From contig NZ_JBNXUM010000014.1 of NCBI RefSeq assembly GCF_050563545.1, positions 1 through 64,000 of the forward strand: 64,000 nt of DNA. Reading direction: 5' to 3'. Made by a program: the position numbers and the translations under genes. This stretch comes from Falsiroseomonas sp050563545. Its GTDB lineage: Bacteria; Pseudomonadota; Alphaproteobacteria; Acetobacterales; Acetobacteraceae. The notes under the pieces are model-generated. The model saw only the letters and a list, made by a program, of their open reading frames with translations, made no database searches and was not told the DNA's origin. Positions 9,018-18,724 of this stretch are shown in pieces (the first letter of the stretch is position 1; the number at the start of each line of letters is the position of its first letter).

Positions 9018-9642
9018 GGAGCTCGCTCAGGCGGAAGATGGTGGAGGAAGGGTCGGTCCGACTGGCGAACCGCTCGACCTGCAGATGCCAGTGGGGAAGG
9101 GCATCGGTCAACTCGGCCTCGGCGGTGCGACCCTTCGGGAAGATCGCGACTCCGCCGGGGGCGAGGAATTTCGCGGCATGGGGGAGGAGGACGATCAGCG
9201 GGGCCAAGGCGCGGGCGGTGATGGCGGCGAGAGGGGGAAGCGCCGCGTTCTCGATGCGGGTGGGGTGGACGCGGACGTGGCTCAACCCGAGTCGCGCGGC
9301 GGCCTCGGTCAGGAAGGCGGCCTTTCGGCGGTCGGATTCGATCAGGTGGGTCTCGCGGCCCGTCGCGATGGCCAGCACCAGGCCGGGGAAGCCGGCGCCG
9401 GAGCCGAGATCGGCAATTGGGCCGGTACCCCGTGGGATCAGCGGAGCGAGTTGCAGCGAATCAGCGATGTGGCGGATGCGGATTGCCTCTGCGTCGCGCT
9501 CGGCGACGAGGTTGATCCGGGCGTTCCAGCGCAGCAGCAGGTCGAGGAAGGTGTCGAGCCGAGCCGCCTTGTCGGGTGTGAGGTCGGGCGGAGGGGGTAG
9601 GGGCTGTCGCGCAGCGTCCCCGTCTCGTTTCACGTGAAACAC
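9001..9642 (-). CDS. rsmG: 16S rRNA (guanine-527-N7)-methyltransferase
   Basis: RsmG (GidB) methylates G527 of 16S rRNA using S-adenosylmethionine. The SAM-binding motif IADLGSGAGFPGLVLAI starts near residue 76, and the family's central block NLVAERDAEAIRIRHIADSLQL precedes it. The start is a GTG at 9642. Its first codons read Met-Phe-His-Val-Lys-Arg because they lie within a parS sequence. The gene starts immediately at the mnmG stop (TGA at 9643-9645). Confidence 0.95.
   Translation of the reverse strand: MFHVKRDGDAARQPLPPPPDLTPDKAARLDTFLDLLLRWNARINLVAERDAEAIRIRHIADSLQLAPLIPRGTGPIADLGSGAGFPGLVLAIATGRETHLIESDRRKAAFLTEAAARLGLSHVRVHPTRIENAALPPLAAITARALAPLIVLLPHAAKFLAPGGVAIFPKGRTAEAELTDALPHWHLQVERFASRTDPSSTIFRLSELRGPDA
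9626..9641. promoter_or_regulatory. parS site overlapping the rsmG start codon
   Basis: The sequence CGTTTCACGTGAAACA differs from the bacterial parS consensus TGTTTCACGTGAAACA at one end position and contains the full 14-bp palindrome GTTTCACGTGAAAC (9627-9640). It is about 0.6 kb from parA and reads into the rsmG start region. Identification rests on the exact match to the well-known consensus. Confidence 0.93.
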
Positions 9643-11514
<1,872 letters not shown>

Positions 11515-11534
11515 CGCGCGGGCATATAGGCCCG

Positions 11535-12860
11535 CTACTTGCCGATGCAGAAGTCGCGAAAGACGACGTCCAGAATATCCTCGACGCCGACACGCCCGGT
11601 CAGGCGGCCGAGCGCCGAGACTGCGCTGCGATATGCCTCTGCGGCGAGTTCGGGCAGGGCGGCCTGGCCGGCCTCGACGAGCCACGAAACGGCCTCGGTC
11701 AAGGCCGCACGATGACGGGCGCGGGTGAGGGCAGGGGCGTCGGTCAGCCCCGCCCGGCTGGCAGCGAGCCCGACCAGGGCCGCCTTCAGCGCGTCGAGTC
11801 CTACCCCGGTCGGCGCCGCCGTCGCTAGCACGGGCCGGCCGAGCAGCGTCGCCGGCGGTGGTGCTAGGTCCGACTTGGTGGCGATCAGCACCGCGTCCGG
11901 GCGCGCTTCCGCCAGGGACAGGGTCTCGGCATCCGGCGGCGCGTCGGCGGGGAAGACGGCCAGCACCAGGTCGGCCTGGTTGCCCCGCGCCCGCGCCCGC
12001 CGGATCCCCTCGCGCTCGATCTCGTCTCCAGAGGCCCGCAGCCCCGCCGTATCCGCCAGCACCGCGGGCACGCCGCCGAGATCGAGCCTAACCTCCACCA
12101 CGTCCCGTGTCGTGCCGGGGATCGCGGAGACGATCGCGGCCTCCCGCCCGATCAGCGCGTTCAGCAGGGTGGACTTGCCGGCATTCGGCGCGCCGAGGAT
12201 GGCAATTGACAGGCCTTCGCGCAGCCTTTCCCCGCGCCCGCCATCGTCGAGGTGCTTGCCGATCTCCGCCGCCAAGCCGGCCGCCGCGACCCGCGCCCGC
12301 TCCGCCAGGTCGCTCGGCAGGTCGTCCAAATCGAATTCGATCGCCGCTTCCTGATGCGCCAGCAAGCGCGTCGCCCGCTCCGTCCAGCCCTGGTAGAGCC
12401 GGGCCAGCGCACCATCCGTCTGCCTCAAGGCCTGGCGGCGCTGCGCCGGCGTCTCCGCCGCAATAAGGTCGGCGATTGCCTCGGCCTGGGTGAGATCGAG
12501 CCGGCCGTGCAGGAAGGCGCGGCGCGTGAACTCGCCGGGTTCGGCAGGCCGGCAGCCCAGATCGGCCAGTTCCTCCGCCACGCCGGCCAGCACCGCGCTG
12601 CCACCATGGATGTGCAGTTCCGCTGCGTCCTCGCCGGTGAAACTGCCCGGCCCGGGGAACCAGAGGACCAGCGCCTCGTCCAGAACTTCGCCGTCCGCTG
12701 CCCGCAGCCTGCGAAGGCTGGCGACCCGCGGCGCCGGGACGCGTCCCACCAGCGCTTCGAGCATGGCCCGCGTCCCCGGCCCCGACACCCGCAGCACGGC
12801 GATCGCGGCCTGGCCAGCACCCGAAGCCTTGGCAAAGATGGTGTCGTGCGTACCGCTCAT
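11535..12860 (-). CDS. mnmE: tRNA modification GTPase MnmE
   Basis: MnmE forms a complex with MnmG for tRNA wobble-uridine modification. The 441-residue protein has the tetrahydrofolate-binding N-terminal domain, then a G domain with GAPNAGKS (223-230), GTTRD (249-253), DTAG (270-273) and TKSD. It ends in the invariant C-terminal FCIGK. I choose the ATG at 12860 because MSGTHDTIFAKAS is the family start. The 25-codon upstream extension runs through the second parS site and is unlikely to be translated. It is the first gene of the mnmE-mnmG-rsmG-parA-parB operon. Confidence 0.95.
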   Translation of the reverse strand: MSGTHDTIFAKASGAGQAAIAVLRVSGPGTRAMLEALVGRVPAPRVASLRRLRAADGEVLDEALVLWFPGPGSFTGEDAAELHIHGGSAVLAGVAEELADLGCRPAEPGEFTRRAFLHGRLDLTQAEAIADLIAAETPAQRRQALRQTDGALARLYQGWTERATRLLAHQEAAIEFDLDDLPSDLAERARVAAAGLAAEIGKHLDDGGRGERLREGLSIAILGAPNAGKSTLLNALIGREAAIVSAIPGTTRDVVEVRLDLGGVPAVLADTAGLRASGDEIEREGIRRARARGNQADLVLAVFPADAPPDAETLSLAEARPDAVLIATKSDLAPPPATLLGRPVLATAAPTGVGLDALKAALVGLAASRAGLTDAPALTRARHRAALTEAVSWLVEAGQAALPELAAEAYRSAVSALGRLTGRVGVEDILDVVFRDFCIGK

Positions 12861-12878
12861 GCAAACAGGACAGGGCGG

Positions 12879-12894
12879 TGTTTCACGTGAAACG
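12879..12894. promoter_or_regulatory. parS site in the mnmE leader
   Basis: TGTTTCACGTGAAACG matches the parS consensus at 15 of 16 positions, with the 14-bp palindrome at 12880-12893. It lies 19 bases upstream of the mnmE start codon, probably in or near the promoter of the par operon, and about 3.2 kb from the first parS. Two intact sites this close support real ParB loading here. Confidence 0.93.
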
Positions 12895-12903
12895 AGCCCA
12901 CCG

Positions 12904-13281
12904 TCAGACCTTGGGCGGCAGCACGTCCCGCTCACTCAGCATCAACTCCCTCGCGCGCCCACCCTCCACCAGATGCGCTTGCAGGATCCGGTCCACATCT
13001 GCCCGGCTCTTGGGGCTGTACCAGACGCCTTCGGGGTAGATCACCATCGTCGGCCCGAACTCGCAGCGGTCCAGACACCCCGCCGAGTTGATCCGCACGC
13101 CGACGAGACCGAGCTCCTTTGCCCGCGCCTTCATGTAGTCCCGCAGCTCCTCGCTCCCCTTGGCCGCGCAGGAGCCACGGCGGTGCCCGTCTGGCCGCCG
13201 GTTGCAGCAGACAAAGACATGCGCCTGGAAACAGGGAGGCGGATCGGCCGTCTCGGTCGAGGGCAGAGGGGCATCGGTCAC
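12904..13281 (-). CDS. Thioredoxin-like [2Fe-2S] ferredoxin domain protein
   Basis: This 125-residue protein has AHVFVCCNRRPDGHRRGSC and NSAGCLDRCEFGP, which is the four-Cys pattern (about C26, C38, C69, C73) of thioredoxin-fold [2Fe-2S] ferredoxins, as in NuoE-like and (2Fe-2S) ferredoxin-domain proteins. VIYPEGVWY is also typical. The start is a GTG at 13281 with GGAG eight bases upstream; a longer frame upstream has no family similarity. Its electron partner is not evident. The parS site and mnmE lie downstream on the same strand. Confidence 0.87.
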   Translation of the reverse strand: MTDAPLPSTETADPPPCFQAHVFVCCNRRPDGHRRGSCAAKGSEELRDYMKARAKELGLVGVRINSAGCLDRCEFGPTMVIYPEGVWYSPKSRADVDRILQAHLVEGGRARELMLSERDVLPPKV

Positions 13282-13437
13282 GCTAAGACTCCGGGCAAGG
13301 CTGTCGCGTTCATCTAGCGACGCCCCCCGGACGCCGCCAGGGCAGCTGCGGGCCCGGGCATATTTGTGCGCGCTGCCGCACCTCCGACTTGACGCCAGCC
13401 CGCTTGTTGTGGCGCATGGCGCGCCCTGGACCGCCAC

Positions 13438-13965
13438 ATGCCGCAACACTCCTGCCTCACCCCGCTCGGCGAGGTGACCATCTCCGAAGAGGACGGCGCC
13501 ATCGTCGCCCTGGACTGGGGCCGCGGCCGCGACCAGGACCGCACCCGACTGCTCGATCGCGCCATCGCACAGCTCCAGGACTACTTCGACGGCAAGCGGG
13601 CGGCCTTCGACCTGCCGCTCTCCCCGCACGGCACCGACTTCCAGCGCCGCGTCTGGGACGCGCTGCGTGCCATCCCCGTCGGCGAAACCCGCAGCTATGG
13701 TGATCTCGCCAAGGCGCTGAACAGCGCCGCCCGGGCCATCGGCCAGGCCAACGGCGCCAACCCGATCCCGATCCTGATCCCCTGCCACCGCGTCCTCGCC
13801 GCCCGTGGCGCGCTCGGCGGCTACTCCGGGGGCGACGGCCCGCCGACCAAGCTATGGCTGCTGCAGCACGAGCGTGCCATGACAGCCGCCGGCAGCGGTC
13901 CGGCGCAATCCGAGCTTCCGCTCAGTCCGGCACGCGCCGGCCATCCAGGAACCACGACCCCATGA
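13438..13965 (+). CDS. ogt: Methylated-DNA--protein-cysteine methyltransferase
   Basis: This suicide enzyme removes alkyl groups from O6-alkylguanine. It shows FQRRVWDALRAIPVGETRSYGDLA (DNA-binding helix-turn-helix region) and the active-site PCHRV about residue 122, followed by GALGGYSGG. The 175-residue length fits Ogt without the Ada N-terminal domain, with a roughly 25-residue extra tail after the fold. The stop overlaps the next gene as ATGA, so the two are probably co-translated. Confidence 0.93.
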   Translation: MPQHSCLTPLGEVTISEEDGAIVALDWGRGRDQDRTRLLDRAIAQLQDYFDGKRAAFDLPLSPHGTDFQRRVWDALRAIPVGETRSYGDLAKALNSAARAIGQANGANPIPILIPCHRVLAARGALGGYSGGDGPPTKLWLLQHERAMTAAGSGPAQSELPLSPARAGHPGTTTP

Positions 13966-14936
13966 ACCACGCGATCCGCGTCCATGAATACGGTGGCCCG
14001 GAGGCCCTGGTGTGGGAGGAAGTGCCCCTGCCCGCGCCCAAGCCAGGCGAGGCGCTGGTCCGCCACAAGGCCGTCGGCCTCAACTACATCGACGTCTACT
14101 TCCGCACCGGTCTCTACAAGGCGCCGGCCCTGCCCGCCACCATCGGGATGGAGGGTGCAGGCGTGGTCGAGGCGGTCGGCGAGGGAGTGACCGAGGTCGC
14201 AGTCGGCGACCGCGTGGCCTACGCCACCCCCCCGATCGGCGCCTATGCCGAGGCCCGGACGATCAAGGCCGATCGCCTGGTGAAGATCCCGGCCGGCATC
14301 TCGGACGAGCAGGCCGCGGCGATGATGCTGCAGGGCATGACCGCCTGCTTCCTGCTGACCCGCACCTTCAAGGTGCAGCCCGGCCAGACGATCCTGGTCC
14401 ATGCGGCGGCCGGCGGCGTCGGGCTGATCATGGTGCAATGGGCCAAGGCGCTCGGCGCCACCGTGATCGGCAGCGTCGGCAGCGAGGCCAAGGCCGACCT
14501 GGTCAAGGCGCACGGCGCGGATCACGTCGTGATCGGCACCGAGACCCTGCCCGCCCGCGTGAAGGAGATCACCGGCGGCGCCATGCTGCCCGTCGTCTTC
14601 GACAGCGTCGGGCGCGACACCTTCATGACCTCGCTGGATTGCCTCGCGCCCTTCGGGACGATGGTGTCCTATGGCAATGCTTCGGGCCCGGTTTCGGTGC
14701 CTGACATCGGCATCCTGGCCGCCAAGGGCTCGCTCTACCTGACCCGCCCGACGCTTGCGACCTACACCGCCAAGCGCGAGGACCTGGAGTCCTGCGCCAA
14801 CGCGCTCTTTGACGTGGTCGCCAGTGGCAAGGTGAAGATCAACGTCAACCAGCGCTTCGCCCTGAAGGACGCCGCCGAGGCCCACCGCGCCCTCGAGGCC
14901 CGCAAGACCACCGGCAGCACCATCCTGCTGCCCTGA
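13962..14936 (+). CDS. NADPH:quinone oxidoreductase, zinc-free MDR family
   Basis: The 324-residue protein belongs to the medium-chain dehydrogenase/reductase superfamily. It has IGMEGAGVVEAVGEGV in the GroES-like N-terminal domain and HAAAGGVGLIMVQWAKALGATVIG in the nucleotide-binding domain. It lacks zinc-ligand cysteines in the usual alcohol dehydrogenase positions, as in quinone oxidoreductase (Qor). The ATG at 13962 overlaps the ogt stop by 4 bases. Reduction of quinones or reactive enones would fit pairing with an alkylation-repair gene, but that link is inference. Confidence 0.9.
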   Translation: MNHAIRVHEYGGPEALVWEEVPLPAPKPGEALVRHKAVGLNYIDVYFRTGLYKAPALPATIGMEGAGVVEAVGEGVTEVAVGDRVAYATPPIGAYAEARTIKADRLVKIPAGISDEQAAAMMLQGMTACFLLTRTFKVQPGQTILVHAAAGGVGLIMVQWAKALGATVIGSVGSEAKADLVKAHGADHVVIGTETLPARVKEITGGAMLPVVFDSVGRDTFMTSLDCLAPFGTMVSYGNASGPVSVPDIGILAAKGSLYLTRPTLATYTAKREDLESCANALFDVVASGKVKINVNQRFALKDAAEAHRALEARKTTGSTILLP

Positions 14937-14947
14937 CTTTCCTTCCC

Positions 14948-14968
14948 CTCTCCCCCTCAGGGGGAGAG
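14948..14968. repeat. Intergenic palindrome between convergent genes
   Basis: CTCTCCCCC-TCA-GGGGGAGAG is a perfect 9-bp stem with a 3-base loop, 12 bases beyond the oxidoreductase stop. It resembles the arms of the other CCCTC-type palindromes in this window but lacks the GC/GC core. It may serve as a terminator, although no clear U-tract follows. Confidence 0.6.
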
Positions 14969-15044
14969 ACTGGGCGAGGGGGGCCCGCCCACGTGAATGG
15001 CAGCCCTGATCGACGTTGGGCCGACCACGTCGACGCTGCACCCA

Positions 15045-15788
15045 TCACCCCGGCACGAAGTACCGGTACCGATACCGCTCGGTCAGCCCGAGCCCCGAGT
15101 TCAGCGTCAGCGACGCCACGTTCCTGCAGGCGACCTGAGCATAGGCCCAGCGCGCCCCCTGCGACCGCGCCCAGGCGCCAGCCGCCGACATCACCCGGCT
15201 GCCGAGTCCCCGCCGGCGGAATTCCTGCCGCACCGCCAGGTCGAACAGCCCCGCCAGCACGCCATCCGCGGTCGCGAAGGCGCAGGCCGCCGGCTCGCCC
15301 TGCACCCGCAGCAGCACCCAGCCTGCCGGCACCCCGAGCAGCTCCGGCATCCGCGCCTTCTCGGCCTGCCGCGCGGGCACTTGGTGCTCGCCGGCTGCCA
15401 TCACGGCGGTCCAGTCAGGCGCCGGGCCCGACAGCACCTCGCAGTCCGGATCCTCCCGGAACCGCTCCCCGAGTTCGCCGAAGATGACCTGGCTCTCGTC
15501 ATGGGCGCGGTAGCCGCGGGCCTCCAGCGCCGGCGCCAACCCCGGCGGGTCGAGCGGCGTCGAGCGGAACCGCGGCGTCAACCCCGCCCGCCGGTAGAAC
15601 GCCTCGATCCGCCCGATCCGCTCCGCGAGGTCGGGATCCGGCGAAGGATCCAGCGGGCAGGCCGCGTTCGCCCGACCCGTCCCGCCCGCAAAGCTCCGCA
15701 CCACAAAGCCTCCGTCGAAGGCGACCCGCGGCGAGGGCACGGCGCTCAGCGTCGCCCGCTCGATGTCCAGGATGGTCGGCAGCCCCAT
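15045..15788 (-). CDS. GNAT family N-acetyltransferase
   Basis: The C-terminal half contains the acetyl-CoA-binding GNAT signature: GLFDLAVRQEFRRRGLGSRVMSAAGAWARSQGA, followed by AQVACRNVASLTLNSGLGLTERYRYRYF near the end. The N-terminal half (about 100 residues) is a degenerate GNAT-like extension. The ATG at 15788 overlaps the stop of the HD gene by one base, so they form an operon. The acceptor substrate is unknown. Confidence 0.87.
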   Translation of the reverse strand: MGLPTILDIERATLSAVPSPRVAFDGGFVVRSFAGGTGRANAACPLDPSPDPDLAERIGRIEAFYRRAGLTPRFRSTPLDPPGLAPALEARGYRAHDESQVIFGELGERFREDPDCEVLSGPAPDWTAVMAAGEHQVPARQAEKARMPELLGVPAGWVLLRVQGEPAACAFATADGVLAGLFDLAVRQEFRRRGLGSRVMSAAGAWARSQGARWAYAQVACRNVASLTLNSGLGLTERYRYRYFVPG

Positions 15789-16381
15789 CACGCCTCTTCC
15801 GCCAGCTTCGCCATGGCGCCGCGATAGGTTGCCTCGAACAGCGCGTCGAGCGCGGGGTTCACCCCCTTCAGCCCGACGGCGACGCGCCCGGCCCAGCCGA
15901 CATACTCGACACGGCGCGCATGCTCCCAGTTCGCCGGCGGCGCTGCCGTGATCGCGCGCAGGTTCGAGATCTTGTCCGCGAGCTTCAGCATCTTCGCCGC
16001 ATCCGACTTCTTCGGCGCGTTCCGCACCTGCAGCGCCTTGCGCGTCTCCTTGGGCAACGACTTGTCGTCCGTCGCCTCGGCCACGATCGCCGCGACCGCC
16101 GCGCCGAACTCGGCGACGAGGCGCTCATGCGTGATGGGATCGGGGTCCTGGTCGCTGTCCTCGACGGTGTCGTGCAGCAGCCCCGCGAGGATCGCCTCCT
16201 CCGGGGCACCGTGCTCGGCCAGGATCTGCGCGACCTCCAGTACATGGTTCACATAGGGCTCGGCCGCGGCGCCCTTGCGCTTGTGCGTGGCATGCACGCG
16301 CGCCGCGAAGACCGCGGCGCGCAGGACCCTGGCTTCCTGTGTGGGTGAGGACATCCGTGCGTCGTTCTCCGCTTCCGTCAT
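15788..16381 (-). CDS. HD-domain protein, (p)ppGpp-hydrolase-like
   Basis: The protein has HATHKRKGAAAEPYVNHVLEVAQIL, LHDTVEDSD (the HD metal motif) and KLADKISNL, in the order seen in the hydrolase domain of RelA/SpoT proteins and the small Mesh1-type alarmone hydrolases. No synthetase or TGS domain is present, so it is a stand-alone hydrolase-like domain of 197 residues (188 if the ATG at 16354 is used). Hydrolysis of (p)ppGpp is an inference from fold similarity; other nucleotide substrates are possible. It is co-transcribed with the GNAT gene. Confidence 0.85.
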   Translation of the reverse strand: MTEAENDARMSSPTQEARVLRAAVFAARVHATHKRKGAAAEPYVNHVLEVAQILAEHGAPEEAILAGLLHDTVEDSDQDPDPITHERLVAEFGAAVAAIVAEATDDKSLPKETRKALQVRNAPKKSDAAKMLKLADKISNLRAITAAPPANWEHARRVEYVGWAGRVAVGLKGVNPALDALFEATYRGAMAKLAEEA

Positions 16382-16660
16382 TCTGCCGCCGACCGGCCGC
16401 CGCTGCCCAGCACCGGCCGCGCTTCGAAGCGGCCTCGGGTCCGGTGGCGACCCTCGGCGACCTGACCGCACGCTATGCGGCGCTGGGCCGTGTGGCAGGC
16501 GCCGCGCGCTGCACCGAGCCGGAGGCGCGTGGCCGCGGCGCGCCGATTGCCGACAGGTCCGCCCAGCGATAGCACCACCGCGCTCAGCCACGGCTTAGCG
16601 ACGTCTTGCCGGTCCGGTATCGGTCGTTCAACCTGATGTTGCAACGTCCGGGATGGCCGC

Positions 16661-17808
16661 ATGCGATCGGTGTTGATCCCCCTCGCCTTCATGGTGCCGG
16701 CCATTGCTGCAGCGCAGCCAATGGAGGCAGGTGGTGCATCTCGCCTCTGCCGGCTCAACAGCATGGCAGCCGCCAACCAGGCTGCGGTCAGCGGCTGTCG
16801 CCTTTTGCTGCGGGATGACCGCTCGACACGGGATCAGCAGCTCGTGTCGCTGAACAACCGCGGCCTGGACAGGCTCGAGGCCGGAGATCCCGAAGGCGCC
16901 ATCGAGAATTTCAGCCAAGCCAGTCAGCTCGATCCGCGTTTCGCCCTCGCCTACAATAACCGGGGGGTCGCACGTCACGCCATTGGCGATGATTACGGCG
17001 CCCTTGGCGACTTCAGCGAGGCGGTTCGCCTTAATCCCGGCTATGGCACTGCCTTCTTCAACCGCGCGAAGCTTCGGCGGACATGGGCGACCTCGCCGGC
17101 GCCATCATCGACTATTCCCTGGCGATCCAGGCCGAACCCGACGCCGCCATCGCGTATTCGGCCCGCGGCAGCGTGCGCCAGCAGACCGGGGACGTTGCGG
17201 GTGCAGTGGGTGACCACAACGAGGCGGTCCGCCTCGGTCCGGGTCAACCGACCTTCCTCTTCAACCGCGGGGCGCTCCGGCAGGCCATGGGCGATGCGAA
17301 CGGAGCATTGTCCGACTACAACGCGGCGATCCGTCTGGACGGGGCCTACGTCCCGCCGCTCGTGAACCGCGCTATCATCCGCCAGGGACAGGGCGATGTG
17401 GCAGGCGCGCTTTCGGACTACGACAACGCGATCAGATTGGACCCCCGTAACGCGCAAGCGCTCGCGAATCGATCCCAGTTGCGACGAGCCATGCGTGACG
17501 AGGCCGGGGCGAATGCCGACTTAACCGCGGCTATCGCCTTTGCAGCGCCCGGCTATGGCTCGCCGTTCGCCGCCCGTGCCGATGTCGCACTGCAGCGCGG
17601 GGACGTGGCATCAGCCGCGGCCGACATCTTCGAAGCGCTGCGGCGCCAGCCTAGCCTGCCACTCGGGCTCTCGTTACGCGCGGTGCTACGGCAGCGGCAG
17701 GGCGATGTAACGGGAGCAAATGCGGATTGGGCCGCTGCAAGGCGTGCCGATCCCGCGACGGCGCAGCGGATCGCGCAACGCTACGGCGCGATGACGACGT
17801 CGCGCTGA
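16661..17808 (+). pseudogene. Secreted TPR-repeat protein broken by a frameshift
   Basis: The first frame (from 16661) encodes a signal peptide and TPR units such as AYNNRGVARHAIGDDYGALG and AFFNRAKLRR, then loses similarity near 17080. The next frame picks up without a gap at MGDLAGAIIDYSLAIQAEP (17083) and continues through five or so further TPR units to 17808. Repeats elsewhere in the protein show the spacing NRxxLRxxMGD, which is restored exactly by adding one base around 17079-17082. The repaired protein would be about 382 residues and periplasmic. A sequencing error is the alternative to a real mutation. Base composition is slightly less G/C-rich than the neighbours. Confidence 0.8.
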
Positions 17809-17835
17809 CGGACGTCGGTTGGTCCTGGTGGGGGC

Positions 17836-18302
17836 CGGCTCGCCTTTGCCTTCGGCGGCACGGGCACCTAGCCGCACTGGGCGATGCTGGCCTTGCAGCG
17901 CGCCGCGGGCGTGGAGTTCAATTCCGTGCCGTTCCGCGGCGACCCGCTCATCGTGACCGCGCTGCTTGGTGGCGCGGTGCCACTAGGCGTCCAGGGGCTG
18001 GGGAGCCGCGTGCCCGCGCTGATGGCCTTCACGCCGGAGCGGCTGCCGGAACTGCCGGACGTGCCGACCGCCACCGGGCTTGGCTGGCCCGTGGTGGAGC
18101 AGCAATTCGGCGGGCTTATCGCGCCGGCCGGCCTGCCCGACGAGGTCGTGCGGCGGCTGGAAAGCAAATGCGCTGTCGCAATCCGGGATCCCCGCATCTC
18201 GGACACGCTGCGCACCGCGGGCTTCGCAGCGGTGCTGCGCTGGCGGCCGATGCGAAGGCTAAGCGCGGGCTGATCCCGCTGGCCCGGCTTGGGCAGCAGT
18301 AG
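17836..18302 (+). pseudogene. Remnant of a tripartite-tricarboxylate (Bug) binding protein
   Basis: In frame with the ATG at 17884, upstream codons read LAFAFGGTGT, an in-frame TAG (17869-17871), then PHWAMLALQRAAGVEFNSVPFRG. This is the central Bug-family segment (compare GxGSxxHLA...GV...VPYRG). The rest matches the C-terminal domain up to about 18240, where similarity moves to another frame (AADAKAKRGLIPLARL) and stops at 18302. The N-terminal half and signal peptide are missing. I read it as a dead fragment with a nonsense and a frameshift mutation. Confidence 0.78.
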
Positions 18303-18349
18303 AAGGGCAGCGCGAACCGCAACCCTCCCGCGCTTCGCGCGGGTCCCAC

Positions 18350-18373
18350 CCCTCCCTCGCAAGCGGGAGAGGG
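18350..18373. repeat. Intergenic palindromic repeat
   Basis: CCCTCCCTCGC-AA-GCGGGAGAGGG, two arm mismatches, belongs to the same family as the copies near 6.08, 39.51 and 41.92 kb. A second hairpin (CCCGCGC-TTC-GCGCGGG) lies just upstream at 18327-18343. Both sit between the Bug remnant and the convergent small gene after rho. Confidence 0.65.
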
Positions 18374-18417
18374 ATCGAAAGCGCCGAGCTCTCCCTCTGG
18401 TCGGAGTGGGGGTTGCA

Positions 18418-18711
18418 CTACCTCGTCAGCAACGCCGCGACAATTGCCTCGCGCTCTTCATCCAGCGCGCCCGACGCCACCGGCTTGCGCGCCCGCCGAT
18501 ACCAATATCCTGCATTCGCGGCGTCGCCCTCGATCCGGTGCAGATGCGCGTGCACCCAGTCGCAATCCGCCTCGCCCTCGTGGCCCTGCACCGCCGCATG
18601 CGCGCAATCCCACTCGTCGCGCGCGGCGTGCCAGAGCGCCACCAGCGCTGGCGCCAACCCCTCGGGCGGCGCCGCGCCGGCCAGCGATTCGCGAAACGCG
18701 GTTGGCGTCAC
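18418..18711 (-). CDS. Small conserved protein downstream of rho
   Basis: This 97-residue protein begins at a GTG (18711) 13 bases after the rho stop, so it is probably co-transcribed. It reads ALVALWHAARDEWDCAHAAVQGHEG and WVHAHLHRIEGDAANAGYWYRRA, rich in Trp/His/Ala helices, and I recall similar small proteins in Acetobacteraceae. No signal peptide or membrane segment is present. The function is unknown. Confidence 0.75.
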   Translation of the reverse strand: MTPTAFRESLAGAAPPEGLAPALVALWHAARDEWDCAHAAVQGHEGEADCDWVHAHLHRIEGDAANAGYWYRRARKPVASGALDEEREAIVAALLTR

Positions 18712-18724
18712 GCGGCGAACACCC

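Noticed and set aside
14985..14999. A CCCACGTGAAT sequence resembling part of parS.
   Set aside because: Only the CACGTGAA core is present, without the left arm GTTT or right AC; insufficient for parS.
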